Assembly (NCBI RefSeq): GCF_030866825.1
Contig: NZ_CP133020.1
Coordinates: forward strand, 868,001 to 932,000
Length of the DNA stretch: 64,000 nucleotides
Reading direction: 5' to 3'
Source of the DNA: Rathayibacter sp. SW19
GTDB lineage: Bacteria > Actinomycetota > Actinomycetes > Actinomycetales > Microbacteriaceae
Position numbers and translations under genes: made by a program. Shown piece by piece: positions 35,019-42,209 of the stretch. Every line of letters begins with the position of its first letter. The stretch's first letter is position 1. The notes beneath the pieces are model-generated. The model made no database searches and was not told the DNA's origin. It was given only the letters and a program-made list of their open reading frames with translations.

Positions 35019-35459
35019 ATGGTGGAGTCGATCGCACGCGTGCGTCACATCCGCGTTACGCCTCAGAAGGCCCGTCGCGTCGTCAACCTGATCCGCGGCA
35101 AGCAGGCCGTCGAGGCCCTGGCCATCCTGAAGTTCGCACCCCAGGGCGCGAGCGAGCCGGTTTACAAGCTCGTCGCATCGGCGATGGCCAACGCGCGAGT
35201 CAAAGCCGACAACTCGAACACCTACCTGGACGAGCAGGACCTGTACGTGAGCCAGGCATTCGTCGACGAGGGAACGACCCTCAAGCGTTTCCAGCCCCGC
35301 GCTCAGGGACGCGCATTCCAGATTTTGAAGCGCACGAGCCACATCACGGTCGTTGTCTCAACACCGGAAGCGGTTGAAGAGGTTGCTGCAACAAGCCGCC
35401 CTTCGGCAAGCTCAGGGACCGGAAGAACAGCGCGCAGCGACAAGAAGGCGAGCAAGTAA
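35019..35459 (+). CDS. rplV: 50S ribosomal protein L22, repeat-bearing C-terminal tail
   Basis: 146 aa. The conserved part, VRHIRVTPQKARRVVNLIRG to QGRAFQILKRTSHITVVV (to about residue 113), is normal; L22's loop lines the exit tunnel. The last 33 residues (EEVAATSRPSASSGTGRTAR...) are extra. The DNA coding for PSASSGTG (35400-35421) is an exact copy of the dispersed CTTCGGCAAGCTCAGGGACC repeat, so this tail arose at least partly by repeat insertion in frame. RBS AGGAGG-type (AAAAGGAGGAG). Overlaps rpsC by one base. Confidence 0.95.
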   Translation: MVESIARVRHIRVTPQKARRVVNLIRGKQAVEALAILKFAPQGASEPVYKLVASAMANARVKADNSNTYLDEQDLYVSQAFVDEGTTLKRFQPRAQGRAFQILKRTSHITVVVSTPEAVEEVAATSRPSASSGTGRTARSDKKASK

Positions 35460-36217
35460 TGGGTCAGAAAGTCAATCCATACGGCTTCCGTCTGGGAATC
35501 ACCACCGACCACGTGTCGCGCTGGTTCTCGGACAGCACGAAGCCGGGTCAGCGTTACGCGGACTTCGTGGCGGAGGACGTCAAGATCCGCCGCCTGCTCG
35601 CCAAGCAGCTGGACCGCGCCGGCGTTTCGCGCATCGAGATCGAGCGCACCCGCGACCGTGTCCGTGTCGACATCCACACGGCCCGCCCGGGCATTGTGAT
35701 CGGCCGCCGCGGCGCCGAGGCCGAGCGCATCCGTGCCGACCTCGAGAAGCTCACCGGCAAGCAGATCCAGCTGAACATCCTCGAGGTCAAGAACCCCGAA
35801 GCGGATGCCCAACTCGTCGCCCAGGGCATCGCCGAGCAACTCTCCGCTCGCGTCGCATTCCGTCGCGCGATGCGCAAGGGTCTGCAGGGCGCTCAGCGCG
35901 CAGGGGCCAAGGGTGTGCGCATCCAGGTCTCCGGTCGCCTCGGCGGCGCCGAGATGAGCCGGTCGGAGTTCTACCGCGAGGGTCGTGTGCCGCTTCACAC
36001 GCTGCGCGCGAACATCGACTACGGCTTCTACGAGGCCAAGACCACCTTCGGCCGCATCGGCGTGAAGGTCTGGATCTACAAGGGTGACATCACCAACAAG
36101 GAACTTGCTCGCGAGCAGGCCGGCGCCAAGTCGTCCCGCCCCGAGCGCAGCGACCGCCCGCGTCGTGCGCCCCGTGCGCAGGAGAACGCACCGGTTGCAG
36201 AAGGGGCTGGTCTCTAA
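35459..36217 (+). CDS. rpsC: 30S ribosomal protein S3
   Basis: 252 aa. MGQKVNPYGFRLGITTDHVS at the start; KH domain with IGRRGAEAERIRADL (GxxG-type); C-terminal domain GRLGGAEMSRSEFYREGRV. The last about 35 residues are a basic Arg/Pro/Ala tail common in actinobacterial S3. Acts at the mRNA entry channel. Confidence 0.97.
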   Translation: MGQKVNPYGFRLGITTDHVSRWFSDSTKPGQRYADFVAEDVKIRRLLAKQLDRAGVSRIEIERTRDRVRVDIHTARPGIVIGRRGAEAERIRADLEKLTGKQIQLNILEVKNPEADAQLVAQGIAEQLSARVAFRRAMRKGLQGAQRAGAKGVRIQVSGRLGGAEMSRSEFYREGRVPLHTLRANIDYGFYEAKTTFGRIGVKVWIYKGDITNKELAREQAGAKSSRPERSDRPRRAPRAQENAPVAEGAGL

Positions 36218-36219
36218 TC

Positions 36220-36639
36220 ATGTTGATTCCACGTAGAGTCAAGCACCGAAAGCAGCACCACCCGGGCCGCACCGGTCAGGCGACCGGCGGCACGAAGGTG
36301 TCGTTCGGTGAGTTCGGCATTCAGGCGCTGACACCCGCATATGTGACCAACCGTCAGATCGAGTCCGCTCGTATCGCCATGACGCGGCACATCAAGCGCG
36401 GTGGAAAGGTGTGGATCAACATCTACCCCGACCGCCCGATTACGAAGAAGCCGGCTGAGACCCGCATGGGTTCCGGCAAGGGCTCACCCGAGTGGTGGGT
36501 CGCAAACGTCAAGCCGGGTCGCGTGCTGTTCGAGGTCGCCGGCGTCGATGAGACGCTGGCGCGCGAGGCACTGACCCGTGCCATCCACAAGCTGCCCCTC
36601 AAGGCACGCATCATCAAGCGCGAGGAGGGCGACGCATAA
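36220..36639 (+). CDS. rplP: 50S ribosomal protein L16
   Basis: 139 aa, standard. MLIPRRVKHRKQHHPGRTG then KVSFGEFGIQAL, RHIKRGGKVWINIYPDRP and RMGSGKGSPEWWVANVKPG. Organises the A-site tRNA region of the 50S subunit. Two bases after the rpsC stop and overlapping rpmC by TAATG. Confidence 0.97.
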   Translation: MLIPRRVKHRKQHHPGRTGQATGGTKVSFGEFGIQALTPAYVTNRQIESARIAMTRHIKRGGKVWINIYPDRPITKKPAETRMGSGKGSPEWWVANVKPGRVLFEVAGVDETLAREALTRAIHKLPLKARIIKREEGDA

Positions 36640-37022
36640 TGGCGATCGGATCCAAAGAACTCACACCCGACGACCTTGACACCTTTGACGAAGAGAAGCT
36701 CGCCGAAGAGTTGAAGAAGGCCAAGGAAGAGTTGTTCAACCTGCGCTTCCAGTCCGCAACCGGCCAGCTCGAGAGCCACGGCCGCTTGCGTGCCGTCAAG
36801 CGTGACATCGCTCGGATCTACACCGTGATTCGCGAACGCGAGCTCGGCATCCGGGCCACACCGCTCGTGGCCGAAACCCCAGCGAAGCCCGCCAAAAAGG
36901 CGAAGAAGGCTGCCGCGAAGGCCGAGGCGCCTGCTGCTGATGCGCAGGCAGACGACGTTGCAACCGAAGCATCCGCTGAAGCAACCACTGAAGCAACCAC
37001 CGAAGAGACCAAGGAGGCGTGA
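36639..37022 (+). CDS. rpmC: 50S ribosomal protein L29 with long acidic/alanine tail
   Basis: 127 aa, nearly twice the usual 65-70. The conserved helical hairpin runs to about residue 72 (FDEEKLAEELKKAKEELFNL; TGQLESHGRLRAVKRDIARI; TVIRERELGI). The remaining 55 residues are Ala/Thr/Glu/Lys low-complexity sequence (AEAPAADAQADD; EATTEATTEE). L29 is at the tunnel exit beside L23; the tail would be solvent-exposed and disordered. Confidence 0.95.
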   Translation: MAIGSKELTPDDLDTFDEEKLAEELKKAKEELFNLRFQSATGQLESHGRLRAVKRDIARIYTVIRERELGIRATPLVAETPAKPAKKAKKAAAKAEAPAADAQADDVATEASAEATTEATTEETKEA

Positions 37023-37024
37023 AC

Positions 37025-37372
37025 ATGGCTGCACAGGACACCACCGCTGCAACCCCAGCTGCCCCGGTAGAAGGCAAGCCCGCAACCGGGTCGAGCGCGC
37101 GCGACGTCAAAGACACCGCTGCACGCAACTACCGCAAGTCACGCCGCGGATACGTCGTCAGCGACAAGATGGACAAGACCATCGTTGTCGAGGTCGAAGA
37201 CCGCGTGAAGCACCCGTTGTACGGCAAGGTCATCCGCCGCACCTCCAAGGTGAAGGTGCACGACGAGCAGAACAGCGCCGGCATCGGCGACCTGGTCGTC
37301 ATCAACGAGACCCGTCCGTTGAGTGCCACCAAGCGCTGGCGCCTCGTCGAGATTCTCGAGAAGGCCAAGTAA
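37025..37372 (+). CDS. rpsQ: 30S ribosomal protein S17
   Basis: 115 aa from ATG 37025, with AGGAGG 7 nt upstream inside the end of rpmC. The first about 35 residues are an Ala/Thr/Pro-rich extension; the OB-fold core follows with SRRGYVVSDKMDKTIVVEVE and NETRPLSATKRWRLVEILEKAK. Primary 16S rRNA binder. Last gene of the S10 operon; 31 bp precede rplN, which has its own RBS (AGAGGA). Confidence 0.95.
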   Translation: MAAQDTTAATPAAPVEGKPATGSSARDVKDTAARNYRKSRRGYVVSDKMDKTIVVEVEDRVKHPLYGKVIRRTSKVKVHDEQNSAGIGDLVVINETRPLSATKRWRLVEILEKAK

Positions 37373-37403
37373 GCCCCGGCTTGCTTGAGAAGAGGACACA
37401 GAA

Positions 37404-37772
37404 ATGCTTCAGCAGGAATCACGAGTCAAGGTCGCCGACAACACCGGCGCCAAGGAGCTCCTGACCATTCGCGTGCTCGGCGGCTCCGGCCGCCGTTACG
37501 CCGGTCTGGGCGACGTCATCGTCGCCACCGTCAAGGATGCAATCCCCGGCGGCAACGTGAAGAAGGGTGACGTCGTCAAGGCAGTCATCGTTCGCACGGT
37601 CAAGCAGACCCGTCGCGCGGACGGCTCGTACATCAAGTTCGATGAGAACGCCGCAGTGATCTTGAAGAGCGACGGCGACCCCCGTGGCACGCGCATCTTC
37701 GGGCCGGTCGGTCGCGAGCTTCGCGACAAGAAGTTCATGAAGATCATCTCGTTGGCACCGGAGGTTATCTAA
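37404..37772 (+). CDS. rplN: 50S ribosomal protein L14
   Basis: 122 aa, standard length. MLQQESRVKVADNTGAKELL, GGSGRRYAGLGDVIVATVKD and the C-terminal GPVGRELRDKKFMKIISLAP. Forms the inter-subunit bridge region with L19. First gene of the spc group; 3 bp before rplX. Confidence 0.98.
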   Translation: MLQQESRVKVADNTGAKELLTIRVLGGSGRRYAGLGDVIVATVKDAIPGGNVKKGDVVKAVIVRTVKQTRRADGSYIKFDENAAVILKSDGDPRGTRIFGPVGRELRDKKFMKIISLAPEVI

Positions 37773-37775
37773 GTC

Positions 37776-38135
37776 ATGGCGAACATCAAGAAGGGTGACC
37801 TGGTTCAGGTCATCACGGGCGCGACCGAGGAGCGCGGTGGATACCGCGGCAAGCAGGGTCGCGTGATCGAGGTGCAGGTCGAGAAAAACCGCGTCATCGT
37901 CGAGGGCGTCAACTACGTCAAGAAGCACGTCAAGGTCGGACAGACGCAGCGCGGCTCAACGACGGGCGGCATCGAGACGCACGAGGCACCGATCCACATC
38001 TCGAATGTGGCCGTGGTGGACCCCGAGACCAAGAAGCCGACCCGCGTCGGCCACCGCAACGAGACGGTAACGAAGGACGGCGTCACAAAGACGGTCCGCG
38101 TTCGTTACGCGAAGAAGTCAGGTAAGGACCTGTAA
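37776..38135 (+). CDS. rplX: 50S ribosomal protein L24
   Basis: 119 aa. KOW motif in IKKGDLVQVITGATEERGGY and KQGRVIEVQVEKNRVIVEGV; then KKHVKVGQTQRGSTTGGIE and IHISNVAVVDPETKKPTRVG. Assembly initiator of the 50S subunit. One-base overlap with rplE. Confidence 0.97.
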   Translation: MANIKKGDLVQVITGATEERGGYRGKQGRVIEVQVEKNRVIVEGVNYVKKHVKVGQTQRGSTTGGIETHEAPIHISNVAVVDPETKKPTRVGHRNETVTKDGVTKTVRVRYAKKSGKDL

Positions 38136-38740
38136 TGAGCGAGACTGCAACTGCTGCGACGACTGGTTCGGTGTCTGCCAAGACAGCCCAGCCGCGCCTG
38201 AAGCAGAAGTACAAGAGCGAAATCCTTCCGCAATTGCAGAAGGACTTCGGGTTCACCAACGTGCACCAGGTCCCCGGCCTCGTCAAGGTCGTGGTGAACA
38301 CCGGTGTCGGTGACGCCGCGCGCGACGGCAAGGTCATGGACGGTGCCATCGCGGACCTCACCAAGATCACCGGTCAGAAGCCGCAGGTCACCAAGGCACG
38401 TCAGTCGATCGCGCAGTTCAAGCTGCGTGAGGGTCAGCCGATCGGCGCCCACGTGACGATGCGCGGCGACCGGGCCTGGGAGTTCCTCGACCGCCTGCTG
38501 TCGCTGGCGCTTCCGCGCATTCGCGACTTCCGTGGGCTGAGCGACAAGCAGTTCGACGGTAACGGCAACTACACGTTCGGTCTTCAGGAGCAGGCTGTGT
38601 TCCACGAGATCGACCAGGACAAGATCGACCGCGTCCGTGGCTTCGACATCACCGTCGTCACCACGGCGAAGAACGACGACGAGGGTCGCGCGCTGCTGAA
38701 GGCGCTCGGCTTCCCGTTCAAGCAGGCTGATAACAACTAA
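38135..38740 (+). CDS. rplE: 50S ribosomal protein L5
   Basis: 201 aa with a short Ala/Thr-rich N-terminus of about 20 residues. Core: RLKQKYKSEILPQLQKDFGF, VVVNTGVGDAARDGK, TGQKPQVTKARQSIAQFKLR, IRDFRGLSDKQFDGNGNYTF. Binds 5S rRNA. In many actinobacteria a Zn-type rpsN follows; here a repeat-filled gap does. Confidence 0.97.
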   Translation: MSETATAATTGSVSAKTAQPRLKQKYKSEILPQLQKDFGFTNVHQVPGLVKVVVNTGVGDAARDGKVMDGAIADLTKITGQKPQVTKARQSIAQFKLREGQPIGAHVTMRGDRAWEFLDRLLSLALPRIRDFRGLSDKQFDGNGNYTFGLQEQAVFHEIDQDKIDRVRGFDITVVTTAKNDDEGRALLKALGFPFKQADNN

Positions 38741-38764
38741 ACAGATCTCGAGAGCGCAGTCTCG

Positions 38765-38838
38765 GGTCTCGATACGGTCAGATCTCGATACGGTCGCAGG
38801 GCGACCTACTCGATCACCAGACCTACTCGACCACCGGG
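38765..38838. repeat. Dispersed repeat in the rplE-rpsH gap
   Basis: The 205-bp gap holds GGTCTCGATACGGTCAG, TCTCGATACGGTCGCAGGGCG, ACCTACTCGATCACCAG and ACCTACTCGACCACCGGG in series. The rest of the gap (38839-38945) holds only the rpsH RBS (AAAGGAAAG). No S14-like reading frame (CxxC) is present in the gap on either strand. Confidence 0.8.
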
Positions 38839-38945
38839 AGCGCGTTTCGATCACCGGGGTGAGCACATGCTCACTCCGACACCATCGAAGGTCGGTCGTC
38901 GTGTAACGGCGCTCGAAACCTGATGAACAAAGGAAAGACACTTTC

Positions 38946-39344
38946 ATGACAATGACAGATCCGGTCGCAGACATGCTGACCAGACTGCGGAACGCCAACT
39001 CGGCGCACCACGACACCGTTTCGATGCCGCACTCGAAGTTGAAGTCTCACATCGCTGAGATCCTCAAGCGCGAGGGCTACATCGCTGACTGGTCTGTTGC
39101 AGATGCGCGCGTCGGAAAGACGCTCACACTGGACCTCAAGTTCGGACCGAACCGCGAACGCTCGATCTCGGGCATCAAGCGCGTGTCCAAGCCGGGCCTG
39201 CGCGTATACGCGAAGTCGACGGAGATCCCCACGGTGATGGGCGGCCTTGGCGTCGCAATCCTGTCCACCTCCTCCGGTCTGCTCACAGACCGCCAGGCCG
39301 ATAAGAAGGGCGTGGGTGGGGAAGTCCTCGCCTACGTGTGGTAA
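38946..39344 (+). CDS. rpsH: 30S ribosomal protein S8
   Basis: 132 aa. MTMTDPVADMLTRLRNANSA, IAEILKREGYIADW, GIKRVSKPGLRVYAKSTEIP and the C-terminal GVGGEVLAYVW are all S8 signatures. Central-domain 30S assembly protein and, in E. coli, the spc autoregulator. 7 bp before rplF. Confidence 0.97.
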   Translation: MTMTDPVADMLTRLRNANSAHHDTVSMPHSKLKSHIAEILKREGYIADWSVADARVGKTLTLDLKFGPNRERSISGIKRVSKPGLRVYAKSTEIPTVMGGLGVAILSTSSGLLTDRQADKKGVGGEVLAYVW

Positions 39345-39351
39345 CCACGTC

Positions 39352-39888
39352 ATGTCGCGTATTGGAAGACTGCCCATCGACATCCCAGCCGGGGTCGATG
39401 TGAAGATCGACGGCCAAGCCGTCACCGTCAAGGGCCCGAAGGGCGAGCTGTCGCTCGTCGTCGCCAGCCCCATCGAGGCCCGGTTGCAAGAGAACCAGGT
39501 TCTCGTGACCCGCCCGGATGACGAGCGCGAATCGCGTTCGCTCCACGGCCTCACTCGCACCCTCATCAACAACCAGATCATCGGGGTCACCCAGGGGTAC
39601 TCCAAGGGTCTGGAGATCGTCGGCACCGGTTACCGTGTCGCGCAGAAGGGCAGCGGCGTCGAGTTCGCGCTCGGCTTTTCGCACCCGGTCAACGTCGAGC
39701 CGCCGGCAGGCATCAGCTTCACGGTTGAGGGCAACAACAAGCTCACTGTGACCGGCATCGACAAGCAGGCCGTCGGTGAGGTCGCCGCGAACATCCGCAA
39801 GATTCGCAAGCCGGAGCCGTACAAGGGCAAGGGCATCCGCTATGCCGGCGAAGTTGTTCGCCGCAAGGCCGGAAAGAGTGGTAAGTAA
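39352..39888 (+). CDS. rplF: 50S ribosomal protein L6
   Basis: 178 aa from ATG 39352 (MSRIGRLPIDIPAGVDVKID); the frame is open upstream inside rpsH but that part is not L6. Second domain has GVEFALGFSHPVNVEPPAGI and the C-terminal YKGKGIRYAGEVVRRKAGKS. There is no obvious Shine-Dalgarno, so it is probably translated by coupling to rpsH. Confidence 0.97.
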   Translation: MSRIGRLPIDIPAGVDVKIDGQAVTVKGPKGELSLVVASPIEARLQENQVLVTRPDDERESRSLHGLTRTLINNQIIGVTQGYSKGLEIVGTGYRVAQKGSGVEFALGFSHPVNVEPPAGISFTVEGNNKLTVTGIDKQAVGEVAANIRKIRKPEPYKGKGIRYAGEVVRRKAGKSGK

Positions 39889-39890
39889 GC

Positions 39891-40250
39891 ATGGCTATCA
39901 AGACCAAATCAGCCGCGCGTAGCCGCAGGCACGCCCGTCTCCGCAAGAAGATCGTCGGCACGGAGGTTCGCCCTCGCCTGGTGGTCACCCGTTCGGCACG
40001 GCACATGTTCGTGCAGGTCGTCGACGACAGCAAGGGTTTCACCCTCGTGTCGGCATCGACGCTCGAAGCGGACCTGCGCACCTTCGACGGTGACAAGACC
40101 GCCAAGGCCCACAAGGTCGGTGAGCTCGTCGCCGAGCGTGCGAAGCAGGCCGGTATCGACGCTGTCGTGTTCGACCGCGGCGGAAACAAATACGCGGGAC
40201 GCGTTGCTGCCCTCGCTGACGGAGCTCGAGAGGGTGGATTGGACCTGTGA
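39891..40250 (+). CDS. rplR: 50S ribosomal protein L18
   Basis: 119 aa. MAIKTKSAARSRRHARLRKK, RPRLVVTRSARHMFVQVVDD, VFDRGGNKYAGRVAALADGA. Binds 5S rRNA with L5. Ends in a GTGA overlap with rpsE. Confidence 0.97.
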   Translation: MAIKTKSAARSRRHARLRKKIVGTEVRPRLVVTRSARHMFVQVVDDSKGFTLVSASTLEADLRTFDGDKTAKAHKVGELVAERAKQAGIDAVVFDRGGNKYAGRVAALADGAREGGLDL

Positions 40251-41107
40251 GCACTGTGTCAGATAACACTGCGCCGACTAACGGCGTGCCCACAAAGGAC
40301 GAAACGAAGGAGCAGGACGTGGCCGCTGCCCAGACGACGGATGCGCCGACCAGCGCCGCCCGAACCGGCGCCGCTCAGGCCAGTGCCGCTCAGGCCAGCG
40401 CTGAGCCGGTCGTGGAGAAGCCGGTTGAGACTGCTGCCGGGAGCGACACGACAAGCCGTGACAACGCGCGCGACAACCGTCGCGGCGGTGGCGGCGGTGG
40501 CCGTGACCGCAACCAGGGCGGTCGTGACCGCGGCGGTCGCGACTCGGACAAGAGCCAGTTTCTTGAGCGCGTCGTCACTATCAACCGTGTCTCCAAGGTG
40601 GTCAAGGGCGGTCGTCGCTTCAGTTTCACCGCGCTGGTCGTCGTGGGAGACGGCAACGGAATGGTCGGGGTCGGCTACGGCAAGGCCCGCGAGGTTCCGC
40701 TCGCCATCTCGAAGGGCGTCGAAGAGGCGAAGAAGAACTTCTTCCGCGTGCCCCGCGTCGACAAGACGATCCCGCACCCCGTGCAGGGCGAGGCTGCTGC
40801 AGGCGTCGTGCTTCTGCGCCCCGCCGCAGCGGGTACCGGTGTCATCGCCGGCGGCCCCGTGCGCGCCGTGCTCGAGTGTGCAGGCATCCACGACGTGCTG
40901 AGCAAGTCGCTGGGGTCCTCCAACACGATCAACATCGTGCACGCGACCGTCACGGCACTCAAGCAGCTCGAAGAACCTCGTGCAGTTGCCGCCCGTCGTG
41001 GTCTCGACTACGACCAGGTTGCCCCGGCACGTTTGCTGCGGATCGAAGCTCAAGCCGCAGAGGCTGCAGCTGCGGCTCGCCAGGGCGCAGTGAAGGAAGG
41101 TGTCTGA
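40247..41107 (+). CDS. rpsE: 30S ribosomal protein S5 with about 100-residue N-terminal extension
   Basis: 286 aa, against about 165-215 in most bacteria. GTG 40247 overlaps the rplR stop. Residues 1-65 are Ala/Thr/Pro-rich with a SAAQ/TGAAQ repeat; 66-100 are Gly/Arg/Asp-rich (NRRGGGGGGRDRNQGGRDRG), an RGG-like segment. The normal protein starts about residue 103 with FLERVVTINRVSKVVKGGRR and includes VGYGKAREVPLAISKGVEEA and SSNTINIVHATVTALKQLEE. S5 works in decoding fidelity. The tail is probably disordered and might bind RNA. Confidence 0.95.
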   Translation: MSTVSDNTAPTNGVPTKDETKEQDVAAAQTTDAPTSAARTGAAQASAAQASAEPVVEKPVETAAGSDTTSRDNARDNRRGGGGGGRDRNQGGRDRGGRDSDKSQFLERVVTINRVSKVVKGGRRFSFTALVVVGDGNGMVGVGYGKAREVPLAISKGVEEAKKNFFRVPRVDKTIPHPVQGEAAAGVVLLRPAAAGTGVIAGGPVRAVLECAGIHDVLSKSLGSSNTINIVHATVTALKQLEEPRAVAARRGLDYDQVAPARLLRIEAQAAEAAAAARQGAVKEGV

Positions 41108-41289
41108 TGGCTCGCCTGAAAGTGACACAGATCAAGTCCAAAATTAGTGAGAAGCAGAACCAGCGCGACACCCTTCGTAGTCTGGGCCTGCACCGCATCG
41201 GCGACGTGGTCGTGCGCGAGGACAACTCGCAGAACCGCGGATACGTGCGTACTGTAGCTCACCTGGTGAAGGTCGAGGAGATTGACTAA
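41107..41289 (+). CDS. rpmD: 50S ribosomal protein L30
   Basis: 60 aa from ATG 41107 (one-base overlap with the rpsE stop, TGATG). MARLKVTQIKSKISEKQNQR, TLRSLGLHRIGDVVVREDN and GYVRTVAHLVKVEEID fit L30 end to end. Overlaps rplO by TAATG. Confidence 0.97.
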   Translation: MARLKVTQIKSKISEKQNQRDTLRSLGLHRIGDVVVREDNSQNRGYVRTVAHLVKVEEID

Positions 41290-42095
41290 TGCCCGAAGAT
41301 AAAGAGACTGCGGCCAAGGCCCCAGCCGACAAGAAGAAGACTGCCCCCAAGGCTGCTTCGGACAAGCCCACCGCCGAGAAGAAGGCTTCTGCCGACAAGA
41401 AGACTCCTGCCGAGAAGAAGGCTTCTGCTGAGAAGAAGGCTTCTGCTGACAAGAAGTCAGCGGAGAAGGCTCCTGCCGAGAAGAAGGCCGCAGCGAAGGA
41501 TGCCGCGGCCGCATCGGCAAGCGCGGCGAGCGTTGCATCCGAGGCGAAGGCCCCTTCGACAAGCTCAGGGACCGCCGCTTCGGCAAGCTCAGGGACCGGC
41601 CCTTCGGCAAGCTCAGGGACCGCGAAGAAGAAGAAGGCCGAGCCCGCTGAGACCCGCGAGCACGTGCTCAAGGTTCATCACCTGCGCCCGGCTCCTGGTG
41701 CCAAGAAGGACCGCACTCGCGTCGGACGCGGTGAGGGCTCGAAGGGTAAGACGGCCGGTCGTGGAACCAAGGGAACCAAGGCGCGCTACCAGGTGCGCCC
41801 CGGCTTCCAGGGCGGGCAGCTGCCCTTCCACATGCGTGCGCCGAAGCTGCGCGGGTTCAAGAACCCGTTCCGCGTCGAGTACCAGGTCGTCAACCTCCAG
41901 AAGCTGGCCGAGCTGTACCCGGCCGGCGGGGATGTCACCATCACCGACCTGGTGTCAAAGGGCGCCGTTCGCAAGAACGAGAAGGTCAAGGTTCTCGGTA
42001 CCGGCGACATTGCGGTTAAGCTGAATGTTGCAGTCGACAAGGTCTCCGGCTCTGCTGAGCAGAAGATCGTTGCCGCTGGCGGTTCCGTCAACTAG
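41289..42095 (+). CDS. rplO: 50S ribosomal protein L15 with 125-residue low-complexity N-terminus
   Basis: 268 aa, against about 145-165 normally. The conserved protein begins at VLKVHHLRPAPGAKKDRTRV (residue 126; GTG at 41664) and runs normally through GRGTKGTKARYQVRPGFQGG. The extension is first a Lys/Ala repeat region (EKKASADKK, EKKASAEKK; residues 28-70), then Ala/Ser, then three in-frame 8-residue repeats PSTSSGTA, ASASSGTG, PSASSGTA coded by dispersed-repeat DNA (41553-41622). A KKKKAEP bridge follows. A short L15 from the internal GTG is possible, but the TAATG overlap supports the long start. Confidence 0.93.
   Translation: MPEDKETAAKAPADKKKTAPKAASDKPTAEKKASADKKTPAEKKASAEKKASADKKSAEKAPAEKKAAAKDAAAASASAASVASEAKAPSTSSGTAASASSGTGPSASSGTAKKKKAEPAETREHVLKVHHLRPAPGAKKDRTRVGRGEGSKGKTAGRGTKGTKARYQVRPGFQGGQLPFHMRAPKLRGFKNPFRVEYQVVNLQKLAELYPAGGDVTITDLVSKGAVRKNEKVKVLGTGDIAVKLNVAVDKVSGSAEQKIVAAGGSVN
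41553..41622 (+). repeat. Three in-frame copies of the CTTCGGCAAGCTCAGGGACCG repeat inside rplO
   Basis: Copies at 41553-41574, 41577-41598 and 41601-41622, period 24 bp (eight codons). They match the copies inside rplV (35400-35421) and upstream of the signal-peptidase gene (26075-26096) nearly base for base. Confidence 0.92.
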
Positions 42096-42137
42096 ACCCG
42101 AACGGTTGGATTGGACGTTGCAATCCGATCGAACCCG

Positions 42138-42143
42138 TAAAGT
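42138..42143 (+). promoter_or_regulatory. Possible -10 box TAAAGT ahead of secY
   Basis: TAAAGT lies in the 114-bp rplO-secY gap. TTGGAC at 42111 (21-bp spacer) and TTGCAA at 42118 (14-bp spacer) are imperfect -35 candidates. A secY-adk-map promoter would be plausible. Confidence 0.3.
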
Positions 42144-42146
42144 AGT

Positions 42147-42183
42147 GCAGTCGGGTGGTTGGCATACCCAGCCATCCGACTGC
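42147..42183 (+). promoter_or_regulatory. 16-bp RNA hairpin in the secY leader
   Basis: GCAGTCGGGTGGTTGG (42147-42162) pairs with CCAGCCATCCGACTGC (42168-42183) around a 5-nt loop CATAC. The two positions that are not Watson-Crick are G-U and U-G in RNA, so the stem is fully paired as RNA. It ends 26 nt before the secY start codon. No U-run follows, so it is not a simple terminator. Confidence 0.7.
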
Positions 42184-42209
42184 CTCGTTACAGGAAAGCA
42201 GGACGCCCC

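Noticed and set aside
38741..38945. Hidden rpsN (S14)
   Set aside because: All frames of the gap were read; none has the CxxC or basic S14 sequence.
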